The position numbers were made by a program, and so were the translations under genes. A DNA stretch of 64,000 bases from Saururus chinensis. Lineage: Eukaryota; Streptophyta; Magnoliopsida; Piperales; Saururaceae. The notes under the pieces are model-generated. The model saw only the letters and a list, made by a program, of their open reading frames with translations, did not search any database and had not been told where the DNA came from. Positions 48,869 through 61,420 of the stretch are shown here, one piece after another; position 1 is the stretch's first letter; every line of letters starts with the position of its first letter. The stretch covers positions 6,876,501 to 6,940,500 of the forward strand of contig CP141146.1 in the NCBI GenBank assembly GCA_035235625.1. Direction: 5' to 3'.

Positions 48869-49984
48869 CAAGTTAAAAGGGGAACAGATGAACCATTTGG
48901 TCGGTTTGAAATATTCAAAATAACACATACAAAAAAAAATGGAGAAATTGTCAATGACGATGCAAATAAAAAAATTGTAAGTTTTAGCCTCTATCTTCTT
49001 TTCTTAGTAGTTAATAAATTTTATTAGTTTAATTTTTGTAGCCTTAACTTTACATAATTAAAAAGTATGAAAAAATTTTGGGAAGTATTCTTATTATTAT
49101 AATTGGTTTAGCTTCACTATATTAGGATTTGGGATGTGTAGTTCATTAATTTGTAATAAAACTAGGTTTTGATTCATATATCTTTGCTAAAAGTTTGCTA
49201 TTAAGCATATATGTTAAATGTTAAGCTATAGATGATGCAAGAAAATTTTTTGATATGTCATTAAGAAAACTTGTTTGACATTAAATGTTTGATGGATGTA
49301 CATAAAATGAGTTTCTTAATGAGGTACTATTGCTATTTTAGAAGATAAAGGGTGTGAGGTATTGACTCTTGCTTGATGAGTTCACGTATGTTAAAGTGCC
49401 CATGCCTTCTTTGATATGTTTCTTTTTGTTTGTTATTTTCAAAGTTATATTTCTATTTACTTCTCTTAACCATCAAGTAAATATTATTAGACTTGGTATC
49501 ATTGCCTTGAATTGCATCTTCAAATAATATAGATTTCAATATATGTTGCAGGAACAAATGAAATGGCTTATTGAAAAGGGTATCCAAGACACACATTTTC
49601 CTTCCCCTAATCTCGTATTTGCTAAGGCTATGGGTCTGAAAAGCCAGGGATGAGTTCGGGGATGTGGTCATGGAGTGACTCCGACTCGATTGTGGGGAGA
49701 AACTTCTAGTCATGCTAAAACCTCAAGTCTTGAATACAATGAAATAAAGGACAAAATTGTAGAACTTGAAGAACAACGTAAGGAAGAAGTAGAACAACTT
49801 CGATTTGAGCATAATGAATTAAAAACACAACTAGAAGAGATGAAGAGATTATTGGCTTCTCACATGGGTCAAGTATGTGACTTATTTTTATTAGATAAAA
49901 TAATTAGTCATATGAATTTTGTACTCTATTGTTTGGTTAATTAGTTATTTTATTTCACTATTTGTATAGGTTGGCAGAACATAA
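48869..49984 (+). pseudogene. CACTA TNP1-like (Transposase_24) gene, last three exons, broken
   Basis: Exon 48869-48976 encodes EPFGRFEIFKITHTKKNGEI and on to VNDDANKKI. Exon 49552-49872 encodes a conserved FAKAMGLKS-VRGCGHGVTPTRLWGE block and then a charged coiled coil ending EEMKRLLASHMGQ. The last exon starts at 49970 and ends at TAA 49982-49984. The exons join in phase 0 with GT-AG borders. The second exon has an in-frame TGA at 49651-49653, where the family usually has a Gly-(Arg/Tyr)-Val-Arg-Gly stretch, consistent with CGA to TGA. No upstream exons are recognised. Confidence 0.72.
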
Positions 49985-50384
49985 ACATTGGCAGTTGGCA
50001 TAAACTACGCTTTCAAATTTGAAGAATGTTCGTCGATGTTTGTTAAAGTTGGGAACTAATTTCGACTTATGTTATTTCAATTAGGTTGTTATTATTTTTA
50101 CATTGTAGTTGTCTTTCTATTGTTAGCTTATATTAGTTTACTTGTTTTATTATGTGATTGATATTTTGAACAAGAACAATGATTTAGAGGGTTATCGTTT
50201 ATGAATTTGTGTGTTAAAAAATTGTGGAATTTTTAAAAGTAATGAAATTATATTTTTTAAATGTTGGAAATAATTATTTTTTATTTAAATTGTCTCTTAA
50301 AAGTTATACAGGGAAGATGAAAAAATTGATTTACAAAAAAGTTATTTTTGATGAATTGTCTAAAGCGCCCATGACTCTTGTACA

Positions 50385-50693
50385 TTTTGCGGGGGTTTTA
50401 AACCTCCGCAAAAAGTATTAACTGATATTTACTTTTTTTTGCAGGGGTTTTAAACCTCTGCAAAAATTATTAATTGATATTTGAAATACTTTTTATAGCG
50501 GGGGTTTTAAACCTCCGTAAAAACTTCAAACTTTTAGTAGGGGTTTTAAACCCCCGTCACAACCTCCGCCAAAAACTTTTTGCGACGGGGCTTTTAGAGG
50601 CGAAGTGAAAATCCCCGCTAAAAGTTTAGGCGGGGGTTTTTGAAGCTTTTACGGAGGTTTTAAACCCCCGTTATAAGTCTGAATTTTGTAGTG
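50385..50693. repeat. CACTA right subterminal palindromic repeats
   Basis: At least five copies of a near-palindrome with core GGGGGTTTTAAACCTCC or GGAGGTTTTAAACCCCC, each followed by GCAAAAA or GTAAAAA, at 40-60-base spacing up to the right terminus. Probable binding sites of the element-encoded protein, by analogy with En/Spm subterminal motifs. Confidence 0.75.
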
Positions 50694-51062
50694 TCATCTG
50701 CTGAAGGGTAGAGAGATTCCATTATTGTGTTGTTGTTTGGTTTCCTTGACTGCAGATTCTCTAAGCGACGACAAGTGAGATCAAGACAGGCGAGCACAAG
50801 AAGTTGTTACGTTTCTGCAACTCCGGTACGTATGTGTACCTTTAGCGTGAGGGTCAACTTATTATTTATTTTCAGACAGACGATGGACTTGTACTTAGAT
50901 GGATGAGCTATTCTTTATAAATTTTCAGACGTTAAATAATATCATATGACTTGGATATTTAATCAAATAGTTTGTTTTGTATTTAAGAAAGAAAAAAAAA
51001 TTCGCTACTTACTGTTCGTGTTATTTGAAAATGCTTTTAAAAATCCGGGTCGTGACATTTTT

Positions 51063-51352
51063 AGTTTATTTTACTTAATTATAATTGGTTTGTTTTGTAG
51101 AAGGTAGAGATTTGATTCCCTTATTTACAATTATATTAATAGGACTTGTATAAAAACTTTGCTCTTTCATGGAAGCCATTGTTTTGAGTTTTCTGACATG
51201 TTGAAAAAGAAGAAGAAGAAGAAGAAGAAAAAGAAGAGAGAACTTCTTTCTCTATTGTTTTCCCTCTATTCTTTGTGAATTTTCCATTGGAATTCCCGAG
51301 AGAAGATGGTTGTGTTCTCCAATAACCTAATTTGTTGAATATCGTAAATCCC
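51063..51352 (+). mobile_element. Old Ty3/gypsy element: distal part of the 5' LTR
   Basis: Matches 63066-63335 (AAAACTTGGCTCTTTCATGG, TTGAATATCGTAAATCCC). An AAG-rich microsatellite (51205-51238) has expanded here compared with the 3' LTR. Confidence 0.7.
51205..51238. repeat. (AAG)n microsatellite
   Basis: About ten AAG units with one interruption, within the old LTR. Confidence 0.9.
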
Positions 51353-54026
51353 ATCCTTGCATCAGTTGGTGGCCCTGCACAAATTTAACATGCCGCCTCA
51401 ATGTTGTAGAGGATGTGCTGTAGGAATTGATGAGATCAATGATCGCGATAAAGTAGTAAGGTTGTCACGATAAGTTGAGCAAGTGACGCTTTAGATGACT
51501 GATTTGATGACTATCGTTGCTTGCCAAAATCCCAACATACAGTAGCCTAATGACCACGTTGAAGATGATGAGCCGGAGGTTGATGTCAATGGAGAAACTC
51601 TTTCTCCAACGCTGCCCTATGTGGTGATGAGGAGGTTGACTAGTGCCTTACCATAGGGCTGGTCCACATAGGTGATTGCCACCATGCACACTAAGGAGAT
51701 CAAAGGTTTACGTGTCCATGAGACGAGATGAGAGACAGGTTTGAAGATTGACATCCCTAAATTTTAGGAAGGGATGCAGCCTAAGCATTTGAAGGAGGTT
51801 CCAAAGGACAAGTGAGTTCCCTTGGTGGTGACTTGCTTTTGAGATCGGGCTGCCACATAGTGGCAGTAAATTAAATCCACTCATCCGCATTAAGGTAAGT
51901 CCAAGATCGTTGAATGAGAGAAGTTGAAGAAACACATGAGGCAACATTTTCTACCATACAACTTTGGTTGAGTAATGTATTAGCAATTTAAGACCTAAGG
52001 GTTGAAGTTGGTGGCTGCATATACTAAGGAATTTTACCAATTGATACACCACAATGACTTGGCTTAATTGGAAGAATAACTTGTGTCTTGCATATTGGAG
52101 GTATGCGTCAAAACCTTAAAGGGACCTTAAATTTGTTTTAACTTTTTTTTTTTGTCAAAGGTGCATTCTAGAGCACTTTACTTAAAGAAACATCAAGGCC
52201 TTATTGGCTGCCGCTTTGGGACGACTAGTAGCACTTCTTTAGCCACACTAGCCACCAAATTTCGTAGTATGCAAGCCACTTCTAAAGCTACACCTCAAAA
52301 CACTCAGAACACTGTCAAGACCTATATAAGAACTTGTCCAAAGTGATTTAAATTTGGTGGAATGGGTCATAGAGTTGTAGATTGTTCTTGAAATAACTAG
52401 AATGATAAAGGATTATCCATTGAACATGTTGAGAATGATGAGTTTTATAATATTACTTTTGATTATATTAATACTATATATGATGAGGAAGAACCAAATG
52501 AAGAGGTAAAGGAATGTGATCATAGAGAATCTTTGGTGACACATCACATGTGTTTTGCTCCTAAGGAGGCTGAGGGCGATTGTTGGTTGAGGAACAATAT
52601 ATTCCACACTACTTGCATTTTTAGAAGCAAAGTTTGTCATCTTGTGATTGACTCGGGAAGCTATGCTAATGTGGTGGCTGAAGAGGTCATTCAATGCTTC
52701 AGCTGAGCATTGCACTCCATCCCCATCCATATAAATTTTCTTGATTGCAGAAATAAAGTGAGCTACAAGTTTCAAAATGATGTTTAGTTCATTTCTCTAT
52801 TGGTTCTAAATATAAAGACAATATATGGTGTAATGTTGTCATCATGGATGGTTGTTATTTGTTACTTGGGTGCCATTGACAATATGATCGACGTGTGATG
52901 CATAATGATCGTAAGAACATCTATAAGATTGTTTGGAATAACACAAAAATTATTCTTGTGTCCCATAAAAATGAGATAGTTAAACCCCAAAACAATAAAG
53001 AGGTGACCCTTTTGTATGGGGGGAAATTTCTTGAGGGATTCACGAGTGATGATGTATTATATGCTTTGGTGTCTAAGGTGGTTAACTAAGGTGAGGATAT
53101 TCTTGTAAACCCTAAACCTTTGGTGAAGGATTGTCAAGATGTTTTTTCGGAGTCCCTACCTAATGGATTGCCACCCTTAGAGACATATAACATCATATTA
53201 ATCTAGTAACATGATCTATACTCCCTTATTGTCCACATTATAAGATGATTCAAAAAGAGTATGACGAGCTTCAACAACAAGTCCTTGAGTTATTGAGCAA
53301 GGGACATATTGAAGAGAGTTTGAGTTTGTGTGTTGTGTTAGCATTGCTCACGACAAAGAAGGATGGTAGTTTGCATATGTGTGTAGATAGTAGAGTTATT
53401 AACAAGATTACTGTCAAGTATTGCTTTCCTATTCCCTTCCATGATGACTTACTTGATCAGTTGAGTGTTGCTTCAATATTCAACAAAGCTAGATTTGAAA
53501 AGTGGTTCTCATCAAATTATAATCAAATTGGGTGATGAATAAAATGCAAATTTCAAGATAAGGGAAGGGTTATATGAGTGATTGGCTATGCCTTTTGGGT
53601 TGTCAAATGCCCCTAGCACATTCATAAGGGTGATGAACCAAGTTCTTTAACTATTTATTTGTAGATTTGTGGAAGTCTATTTTGATAATATACTTATTTA
53701 TAACTTTGATATTGATTCTCACTTATAACATCTATCAGATGTTTTAGTTATTCTTCACAGGGAGATACTTTTTGCAACTACCAAGAAATATTATTTCATG
53801 CGGGAGTTTTGTCATCTTTCTTGGGTATGTTGTCACAAATGATGGAATATTATAAATGAGAGTAAGATTGATGCGGTCAAGCATTGACCAAGACCAACTA
53901 ATATACATGAGGTACGAAGTTTCCATGAAATAGCTTCTTTCTACTGAAGATTTATTCTTTATTTCCATTATGACTCCTATTATTGATTGTATGAAGTTAA
54001 GATGTTTTGTTTGGAAAGATGAAGTT
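51353..54026 (+). pseudogene. Old Ty3/gypsy element: gag, protease and N-terminal reverse transcriptase, broken
   Basis: Degenerate polyprotein read across frames. gag runs from about 51400. A zinc-knuckle remnant lies near 52335-52390 (GMGHRVVDC). The protease has LRNNIFHTTCIF and IDSGSYANVVAEEV near 52590-52690. The reverse transcriptase has YDELQQQVLELLSKGHIEES (from 53260), TTKKDGSLHMCVDSRVINKI, PFGLSNAPSTF near 53590-53620, and a YFDN remnant of the active site near 53675. It has many stops and frameshifts. The motif style fits chromovirus-like Ty3/gypsy elements (CRM/Reina-like, uncertain). It is interrupted at 54027 and resumes at 57279. Confidence 0.8.
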
Positions 54027-57000
54027 TATCACAACTCGGATTTTTCTAAACCCTTTTAAATAAAGGACACGATAAATCATGATATTTTTTTTCTTTAAAT
54101 TAAATCCAATCTATTGACTAAATATTCAGTCATGATAACTAGGGTTCACAAATATGAATATCAAAACATATGATATTATTACATGTGTCAAAATTCAATA
54201 AATAGCAAGTTAACCCTCTAAGTACAAGTATGTAATCTATCCAAAATAATAGCTAAGTAAAGTTGGCTCTCACTAGTGCAATGTCATTGTCAAACACTCA
54301 CCGACATCATGAACTCGCAACGTCCCCATATGAAGAACCTATAAGAAAACAAGACTAAACAACAATAAAGCATCTCCTCCCCTCGGAGGAGCGTTTCCAG
54401 AAGTACAAAAGTATTAATTAATATTTTTCAGATCGGGCTAACATCACCCGATGTTAGTTTCCTACGTACTCATCAGAAAAAACCTCTAATGTTTTCAACA
54501 AGATCAAATCTAGACGTAGTTATGCTTAAAAACTACACTATCCTAAGAAGTAAAGCATCACATGTACAATACTTAAGTATTTTCAACCAACTTATACTTT
54601 ATGCAAGTCCTTTAAAAGTTTCACTTGTTATAATTAAACAAACAAAATCAAATAATATTATTATTTATCTTTCGAACCATTGTTCGATAAATAATATCCT
54701 CGTCTAATCTAAAAGACAGACAAACTCATCAGATGTCAACTTAAGTGATAAATGATACACTTACCATAGACCGCCCTTAAAGGTAAATCCATGATGAAAC
54801 CCTAGAATCCACCAAGAAGTATCATCACCCATCCTAGCCAATAAATGACTTGACCGGAGTGGAAGGGCATGGCCACAACTGCACTTAAACAAAAGTGGTG
54901 GGAGAAGCCAACCAAGCAGGATGTCAGCTAATCAAAATGTGTGATACTAAATGATCCTCAATAGATCGGTGGTAAGTCCAGCTCATGCAGAGCTCCCTCC
55001 AATGGGGAGGTGCAACTACATGGTCAAATAAGCAGCTCCTCAATAGAGCTAAGATTCAGGAAACCACTTTGAACACTATCTTGATCATCAACAAACCAGG
55101 ATTTAGAATGACTATCCCAAGCCCTAGTAGTCCCTTTTAGACTAGGGTTGAAACTAGATAGTAGAATCGGTTTATCAACCTAGGCAAATCGTCAGCTTAC
55201 AGGTTTTGTTTACTCTATGAACTAGTTCCAGACCCCTCTAAGGTATTTTAATCTTTATCTTGATTAGGTGTTCTCGCCCAATCCAAAGCTATCTATCCCA
55301 TTGATTAATCTTTTATTAATCTTAAGCTAATGATAAATTACTATCACAATATCAATAGCAAACACTAAAATAATAAACAACATAACAACACTGACCTACA
55401 CATGTCCAAGCATATCATAATATCAAGAACCAAACTCAATAATGATATTAGAAATGTTTGAGCTCTTGTGCCCTAACCCTCCTTGGTTAGTTAATTAAAC
55501 TTTTATGAAAATAGGACATCATGCACCTAAGGGAATTAAGGTAACTATTTCATATTGGATATGGTCTACTCCACTTTCGGGTAAGTCTGTGACCTCTCTA
55601 AAGGTTTTAGTATCACATTGGCATGTTAATTTCATTCATGCAAATGTAAGCCGGTCCACTCATAAGGGTATTTCTATCATTTTGTTTAGGGTTTCCCTAA
55701 ACCGTAATGGGTCTAGAACTAATCTCAGGGGTACACCTTGATGTTATGAACCCGAGGTAATTTTCTTGCTGTTTAATGGGGTTGTAAACCTGTTGAATTG
55801 ACCCCGATTCAATTAACTGTCTTACCTTAACCCTAGGGGTAGAACAATTAAATATCTATTTATTGAGACTTTTTCCTAATTAAATTGTGGCTTAGTCCAA
55901 ATTTAGGATCACATTAAAATCTCACTGATATTTTTTCTCAATTTTTGAATCCACACATAGGCCCCTGAACCAGAGCCCCTAAGTCTAGTCATCAATCATT
56001 ATTCTACACTTCAACTCACAAGGGTAAAGTGGTTATTTTAAAGCCTATGAGATTTTCCCCATTATAAAACTTCGTCAATATACTCTACATGCCCTCACGG
56101 TCATTCGTAATTTGTTTCAAAATTTTCTAACTACGTTAACTCATTGAACCAGACTTGGTTCAGAGAGTGTGTTTTTTTAACCGGACCGAATCGGGTTGGG
56201 TTACCGGACTTGGTCCAGGACTTGACGACGACCCGCATAGGTCGTCTTCTCCATTGCTACCCAGAGGCATGTTGGCCTCTGGCAACGGCACCTTCGGACG
56301 TCACGGCGGGGCTAGTCTGGGCCTCACCAGATCACTGTCTGGCGGCTATACCAATGGGCCTAGCCCCGCCTCCCAGTGGTTGGACGGGGCTAAAGCCCCG
56401 CCCCACTTTTTTTTTGAAACTGTGCGGCGGTGGCTTCTGATGTCGTTGTGGCCAAGGCCAACGCGTCCACGACCAGTGCGACCAACGCATTTTTTTTCTG
56501 TGCACCGCCTTGGCATTCTGCTCGGCAGCAGCTGCATGTCTGAGCCTGGCCCTCCACTGAGGGAGTACGGTGTGAAAGGACTGGCTGGTCACTGGCCAAT
56601 CGGCAGCCGGTTAGCAGGATAAAAAAAATTACACAAAAACTATACAGTTTAACAAAATTACATAACAATGTTTTTTGCAATCACTGTTCATGTAAATTAC
56701 GTAGTGTAGAAATCTAATTTACATTCGAATTTATTTAATGAAACCTTCATTAATCTTGACTCAAAGATAACTACAATGATCCTACCTTAATTGCCTATTT
56801 GTTGTTGATCCACTGCCACCAGAGCCTCGCCGTCCACCACCTTGTCTCCTCCGTTAGGGCAAAAAAAAACTCCCTTAGTTATGCCCTAAGCATCCCTTTT
56901 CAGATGAGGGAGATACGACTATTTGAAGGTTGGCCAAACCCCCTCACTTAGGCCACCTAATTGGGCCCCAAAAAATGAATTTTGTAACTTTTATTAATTG

Positions 57001-57273
57001 GGCCCACAAAATGGCTTCTATATACACATCTAAATCAGGTAAACGGGACCCATACGATATCTTTAACTTCGAATAGTTGTATCTCCATAATCTGAACTCC
57101 GATTTGCGCGTTCTTGGTGGCGTTTCGAAGCTCTTTATGTCTACTATCTAATTACATTTGTCCCAGACACAAATTCTATCTAGGGAGGAAGTTATTTTAC
57201 TAAGAAAATGGTCAAACTTCATATTTTCCATGTGTTTAATTTTTGAAACTTAGGAAAAATCCGGGATATTACA
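54027..57273 (-). mobile_element. Solo LTR (3.25 kb), minus strand, nested in the gypsy pol
   Basis: On the minus strand it starts TGTAATATCCCGG (from 57273) and ends ATCCGAGTTGTGATA (at 54027; last bases mutated from ...GTGACA). AAGTT (54022-54026) and AAGCT (57274-57278) form a 5-bp duplication with one mismatch. Removal rejoins the pol reading frame WKDEV/KHDFALIKEN. It is related to 42109-51057 (shared GGAGATAC-ACT and GGGACCC-TACG blocks). A GC-rich part lies at 56.2-56.6 kb. Confidence 0.82.
54431..54470 (-). other. Conserved LTR stem-loop (copy 2)
   Basis: CTAACATC-ACCC-GATGTTAG (54438-54457), a perfect 8-bp stem, between GATCGGG and TTTCCTACGTAC. It is equivalent to 45251-45287 in reverse orientation. 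Confidence 0.65.
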
Positions 57274-57278
57274 AAGCT

Positions 57279-58648
57279 AAACATGATTTTGCTCTTATTA
57301 AAGAAAATTTTATTTCAGTATTTGTATTAGCTTTACCTAACTTTTTCAAGCCTTTTGAGTTGTATTGTGATACTTCAAAGGTTAGTATTAGGGTTATCCA
57401 AAGTCAAGAGGCTCATCTAATTGCTTGTTTCAATGAGAAGTTATCAGGAGCATGAGGAAGGTATAATACTTATGGTGTTGAATTTTATGTTGTTGTTGAA
57501 GTTCATCAACATTGGAGACATTATTTGATTCATGTAGAATTTATTCTTTGTTCTGATGATTATGCTTTAAAACATATTAATATCTAAGAACAAATGTTTG
57601 CTAGGCATGCACAGTGGGCATCATATTTGCTAGAATTTACTTTTGTGCTTGATCATAAGTCTGTAGTTTACAAAAGGGTTGCAGACGCCTTGAGTTGTCG
57701 ATCTTGTTTACTTACTAGTATGTGTACTTAGGTGTTAGGGTTCAATTCATTCTAGGAGTTATTGTGTGCTAACCCTTTCTTCTCTAAAGTTTTGTTCAAC
57801 CTCGAGGTAGGAAAGAAGTTGGATTATCTATTGCAGGATAGTTTCTATTCAAGGGTATCCATATATGTGTTCCTACTTGTAGCCTGCACGATCATTAAGG
57901 AATTGCACGATGATGGTCATATGGGAAAAAATACAACTTTTAACTTGTTTTTTCTTCTTATTTTTAGCCATCTATGTGCATGGAAGTGGATAGATTTCTT
58001 GGGAGGTGTCATATATGCCATATTGTTAAAGGAACATCTACCAATGTTGGGTTATATATGCCTTTGCCTATCCCTACTCAACTATATTCTAATATCAGTA
58101 TGAACTTCATTCTTGGGTTACCCCACACTCATAGAGGAATAGATGCTATTTATGTGGTCATTGTCAGGTTTTTGAAGATGGTCCATTTTCATGCTTGTAA
58201 GAAGACCAATGATGCATTCCGTGTGGCATTATTGTTCTTCCGGGAGTTATATTGGTTACATAGCTTACCATTATATATTTTCTCTAACAAAAATAATCAA
58301 TTTTTGAGTTAGTTGTGGTGTTCTTCGTTGAAATTGGTGCATATTTCTCTTGATTTTTGCACTACTTATCATCTACAAACTGATGGTCAGACAGAGGTAG
58401 TCAACAAAATCTGGGAAATCTACTATGAAGTTTGGTTGGTATTAATCTTAAATCTTGGGATCAACATTTGTAAAGAGTAGAGTTTGCTTATAACTGAAGT
58501 GTGAACCAAAGTACATGTTTTAGATCTTTCAATATTGTTTGTGGCTTTAACCCTTGCTCTCTATTCCATATGTGAAGAGATTAAATGGCTGAGATGAAGA
58601 TTTTATCTCACACCTATATGATATTCACTCTAATACTCTTAAGAAATT
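57279..58648 (+). pseudogene. Old Ty3/gypsy element: reverse transcriptase end, RNase H and integrase, broken
   Basis: Starts with HDFALIKENFISVFVLALPN, then FELYCDTSKVSIRVIQSQEA (RNase H start), HWRHYLIHVEFILCSDDYAL and a KRVADALS motif near 57680. The integrase has a CHICHIVKGTSTNVGLYMPL stretch (from about 58005), MNFILGLPHTHRGIDAIYVV and TDGQTEVVNK near 58380-58410. The two integrase acidic residues expected in M-D-F and S-D-(R/K)-D are Asn here (MNF, SNKN), so the enzyme would be dead even without the stops. It is interrupted at 58649. Confidence 0.85.
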
Positions 58649-58653
58649 GTAGG

Positions 58654-60205
58654 TGTAAGTACATGGTTTAATTTTTTAGAACTGGGTTTGGGTTTGGGTC
58701 TTGGTTAAACCACACCTAGAACTTGTTATTTTTTTTAGAAGGCATGGGGGGAGAGAACTCATCCTCCCCCCAACCCTAATTGTAATAGGAAGACGGGCAA
58801 ATTGATCCCCTCTTCCAGCAAACTGGTCCCCTCTCCCCATATGCCCCACGTTTCCCTCTCAGCAAGCCTCTCTCTTCTTTCCCCTCTCTATTTGCACCCT
58901 AGATCCTTCTCTATCTCGCCCCAACTTTCCTCTTCCCTTCCTCCAACAGGTAGCATCATCTAAAGGCGTTTGACAGCTGGGGACAGTGTTGGGGGTGAAG
59001 GTAGGACGGTGAGAGGGCTGGGCTACAGGTCAGAGACAGAAAAGGTGAGTCTTTATTTGTTGGGATTTGAGAGTCTCCTTTCTCTCATATCGGTTTTCCC
59101 CATTCTTCCAGATCAAACTCTCTATTCACAGTAGAGTTCTAGGAAAGTGAAATGGCTAGAATAAATTGTTCCTTCCTATGCTTTAGTTTATCTAAACACA
59201 TGTTTTTCCTAGCCACTAATTAGAAGTTTGATTTGATTTGATTTGATTTGATTTTATTGTTAGGATTTAGAGAGGAGCAGTAGTTTTTCGGTGTTACGCA
59301 TTGGAGTAGGCCAAGGTGAAGACCCTCACATAAAACATGAATTTTTTTCTTCACATGAACCATTCTGGTTGTTTTTTTTTATGAAACATATGAAGTTGAT
59401 TGAGTATGCAAGTTCTGTTCAAACTGTTTAATATGTGCTCTATTCATAATTGTTTTATTCCCTGGTCAGTTTAATATTGTCTAATGCATGTCTTGCTCAT
59501 GTTTTAATATGTTCAGCAGTGAATGTGGTTGGATAATATATATGTATGTATGACTTGGAAGATTTATACATATGTGAGTTGAATGAAAATATGTTTGAGA
59601 TTGCCTGATGGATGTTGTATGCCGGCCTACTGAGATGTTTCTGATGGCTCACCCAAATATTATAAATGTGTTCCACTAAAGTAATTAAAGATGAGTTATT
59701 TGGTAACATCCTTAGATGTGGATCAGCTAGAATAAGGTGTTGCTATAGTAGATGATATGGATATAGATATATTATGAATTAGTCAAAATCATGCGTTAAT
59801 GGCTAGTTTTAATGAGTTGTTGTTTAAGGTTTTAAATTGAGCATGGCTAGGAGTTCTTAATCTTTTCTAACCCAGTATGATACAAGTAAATCAGCTTCTA
59901 TGTAGTGGAGTTGGTAGATCTGAATGGTTTCTAAATGATGAAATGTTTATATATGTGGGCATCATGACATGTTGGATAGTTGATATTAAGTACATGGATT
60001 ATAGTGAGGAATGCTCCAGTGACAAGTTGAGTTATTATATTTAAGTTTAAATATTTTGAGTTATTTGGAGTTCTTATAGAAAAAAAGGAAAAAAAAAACT
60101 GCACACTTGCACAAGTAGGAAATGCTTCTTGCATTATGATTTGAAGTGTTGAAATAATTGTCTTTCACATGTTATATGGGATGGAAATGCAAAATTGATG
60201 TTTTG

Positions 60206-60292
<87 letters not shown>

Positions 60293-61124
60293 GTAATAAA
60301 TTGGGTCAAATGTCAATTATGGATAGATAGTGCATGTATGTTCTGACAGGTTGATGAATTAAATAGACAATATTGGTGATATTTCAATTCTTGTTTTATG
60401 AACTTATGTGCTTATTGTTCAATCTGATTGCTGAATTATAAGAGCTTTTCTATTCTTAGGTTGAACTGTATAGAATATGTTTTCTCTGTTTATGGGCATG
60501 TGAGAGTATTATATTGCATAAGTGGTAGATCAGCCACTATACCCTGATCTACCACTTATGCATATGGTGATTATATAAACGTATAACATGATGGATGATC
60601 ATGTAAATGTTAAGTTAAATTGTGTTGCATATATGATGATGACCATATTTTGGTATATCATGCAGAGATGTAAGTGTTGATTCCTTGTTATTGTATGACC
60701 GATGATTGCTAAATTACAATACATGTTCTATTTGAGGCATGATCACAGAGCTTTTAGCTCACAGGTGGAATGTCCATTCCACTGGGCGTATTTTTGCACA
60801 CAAGTTTATTTGTTGATTTGGATATGTAAGAACGTCAAGAAAGGATAGAGAGTTCCTGTTCACAGGGTTGATCAGGGAATTAGGAGTAGTTTGATTATTC
60901 TCTGATGAGGAATCAAGTAGTTAATTGTAGTTGCATATGAACACCCCTTGGGTGAAACCCAATTGATTTTGATTCAATAAAAGTTTATTAGGATGGTTAT
61001 TCAAGTTTTAGTTCAATTCTTTATCCCTTACAGAATATTTTATTGTCTTGTCACAACTCGAGTTTAGGTGCACTCCGATGGTGTGGATGGTCTTTAGACT
61101 CTACTCAAGGCTCGGGTCGTGACA
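58654..61124 (+). mobile_element. Solo LTR (2.5 kb) nested in the gypsy integrase
   Basis: Starts TGTAAGTACATGG, ends CTCGGGTCGTGACA. GTAGG (58649-58653) and GTAAG (61125-61129) form a 5-bp duplication with one mismatch. Removing it restores the integrase line KKL-stop-VSTDKYK. Contains a (TGATT)n run (59227-59254) and a long TG microsatellite. No genes. Confidence 0.75.
60209..60290. repeat. (TG)41 microsatellite
   Basis: An uninterrupted 82-base TG run. The long Cys-Val and Thr-His frames across it are artefacts of the repeat. Confidence 0.97.
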
Positions 61125-61129
61125 GTAAG

Positions 61130-61420
61130 TATCTACTGACAAATATAAAACTGTTAGAGAATTAAAACAAAGAAACATAGACTTTAATGTTGGTGATTTT
61201 GTATGAGTTGTTTTGACCAAATAAAGGTTTCCAGTTAGGGAGTACAACAAATTATCTGCCATGAAGATTGGACCTTTGGAGATCAATGTCACACCTTTAA
61301 TTTTCACATATAAATTTATTGTGAAATGCCTACTTTTGCTTCCTTTTAAAACTCTTTCTATCTTGTCGATTGCAACAATAAAACATATGAAATTATTCAT
61401 TGGAATAGAGAATTAGGGGG
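61130..61420 (+). pseudogene. Old Ty3/gypsy element: C-terminal integrase tail, broken
   Basis: Residue blocks RELKQRNIDFNVGDFV, then a stop, RFPVREYNKLSAMKIGPLEI. These match the GDFVMVR-RFP-KL-A-GP region near the end of chromovirus-type integrases. Confidence 0.7.

Larger units (their letters stand above)
45328..50693 (+). mobile_element. CACTA (En/Spm-type) transposon, 5.37 kb, non-autonomous
   Basis: Terminal inverted repeats CACTACAAAA...TTTTGTAGTG (about 26 bases with mismatches) and a perfect 3-bp target duplication TCA (45325-45327, 50694-50696). Subterminal regions are packed with palindromic GGGGTTTTAAACC-type repeats. It contains a decayed TNP1/Transposase_24-like gene and a captured host gene fragment. 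No TNPD-type (Transposase_21) gene is visible, so it cannot move alone. Confidence 0.92.
42109..51057 (+). mobile_element. Solo LTR (about 3.6 kb) carrying a CACTA insertion
   Basis: Starts TGTAACATCCGGG, ends CCGGGTCGTGACA, with TTTTT on both sides (42104-42108, 51058-51062). Taking it out rejoins an LTR sequence seen whole at 63046-63110. A TATA box (CCTATAAAAG, about 42461-42470) and a leader with a possible splice donor (CAAGGTAGG at about 42630) are visible. A GC-rich stretch lies at 42.5-43.3 kb. Bases 45328-50693 are a CACTA element, so the LTR itself is about 3.58 kb. It is homologous, inverted, to 54027-57273. No internal retrotransposon genes. Confidence 0.85.

Noticed and set aside
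60134..60346. Frames of alternating Cys-Val or Thr-His
   Set aside because: Pure translation of the TG microsatellite.
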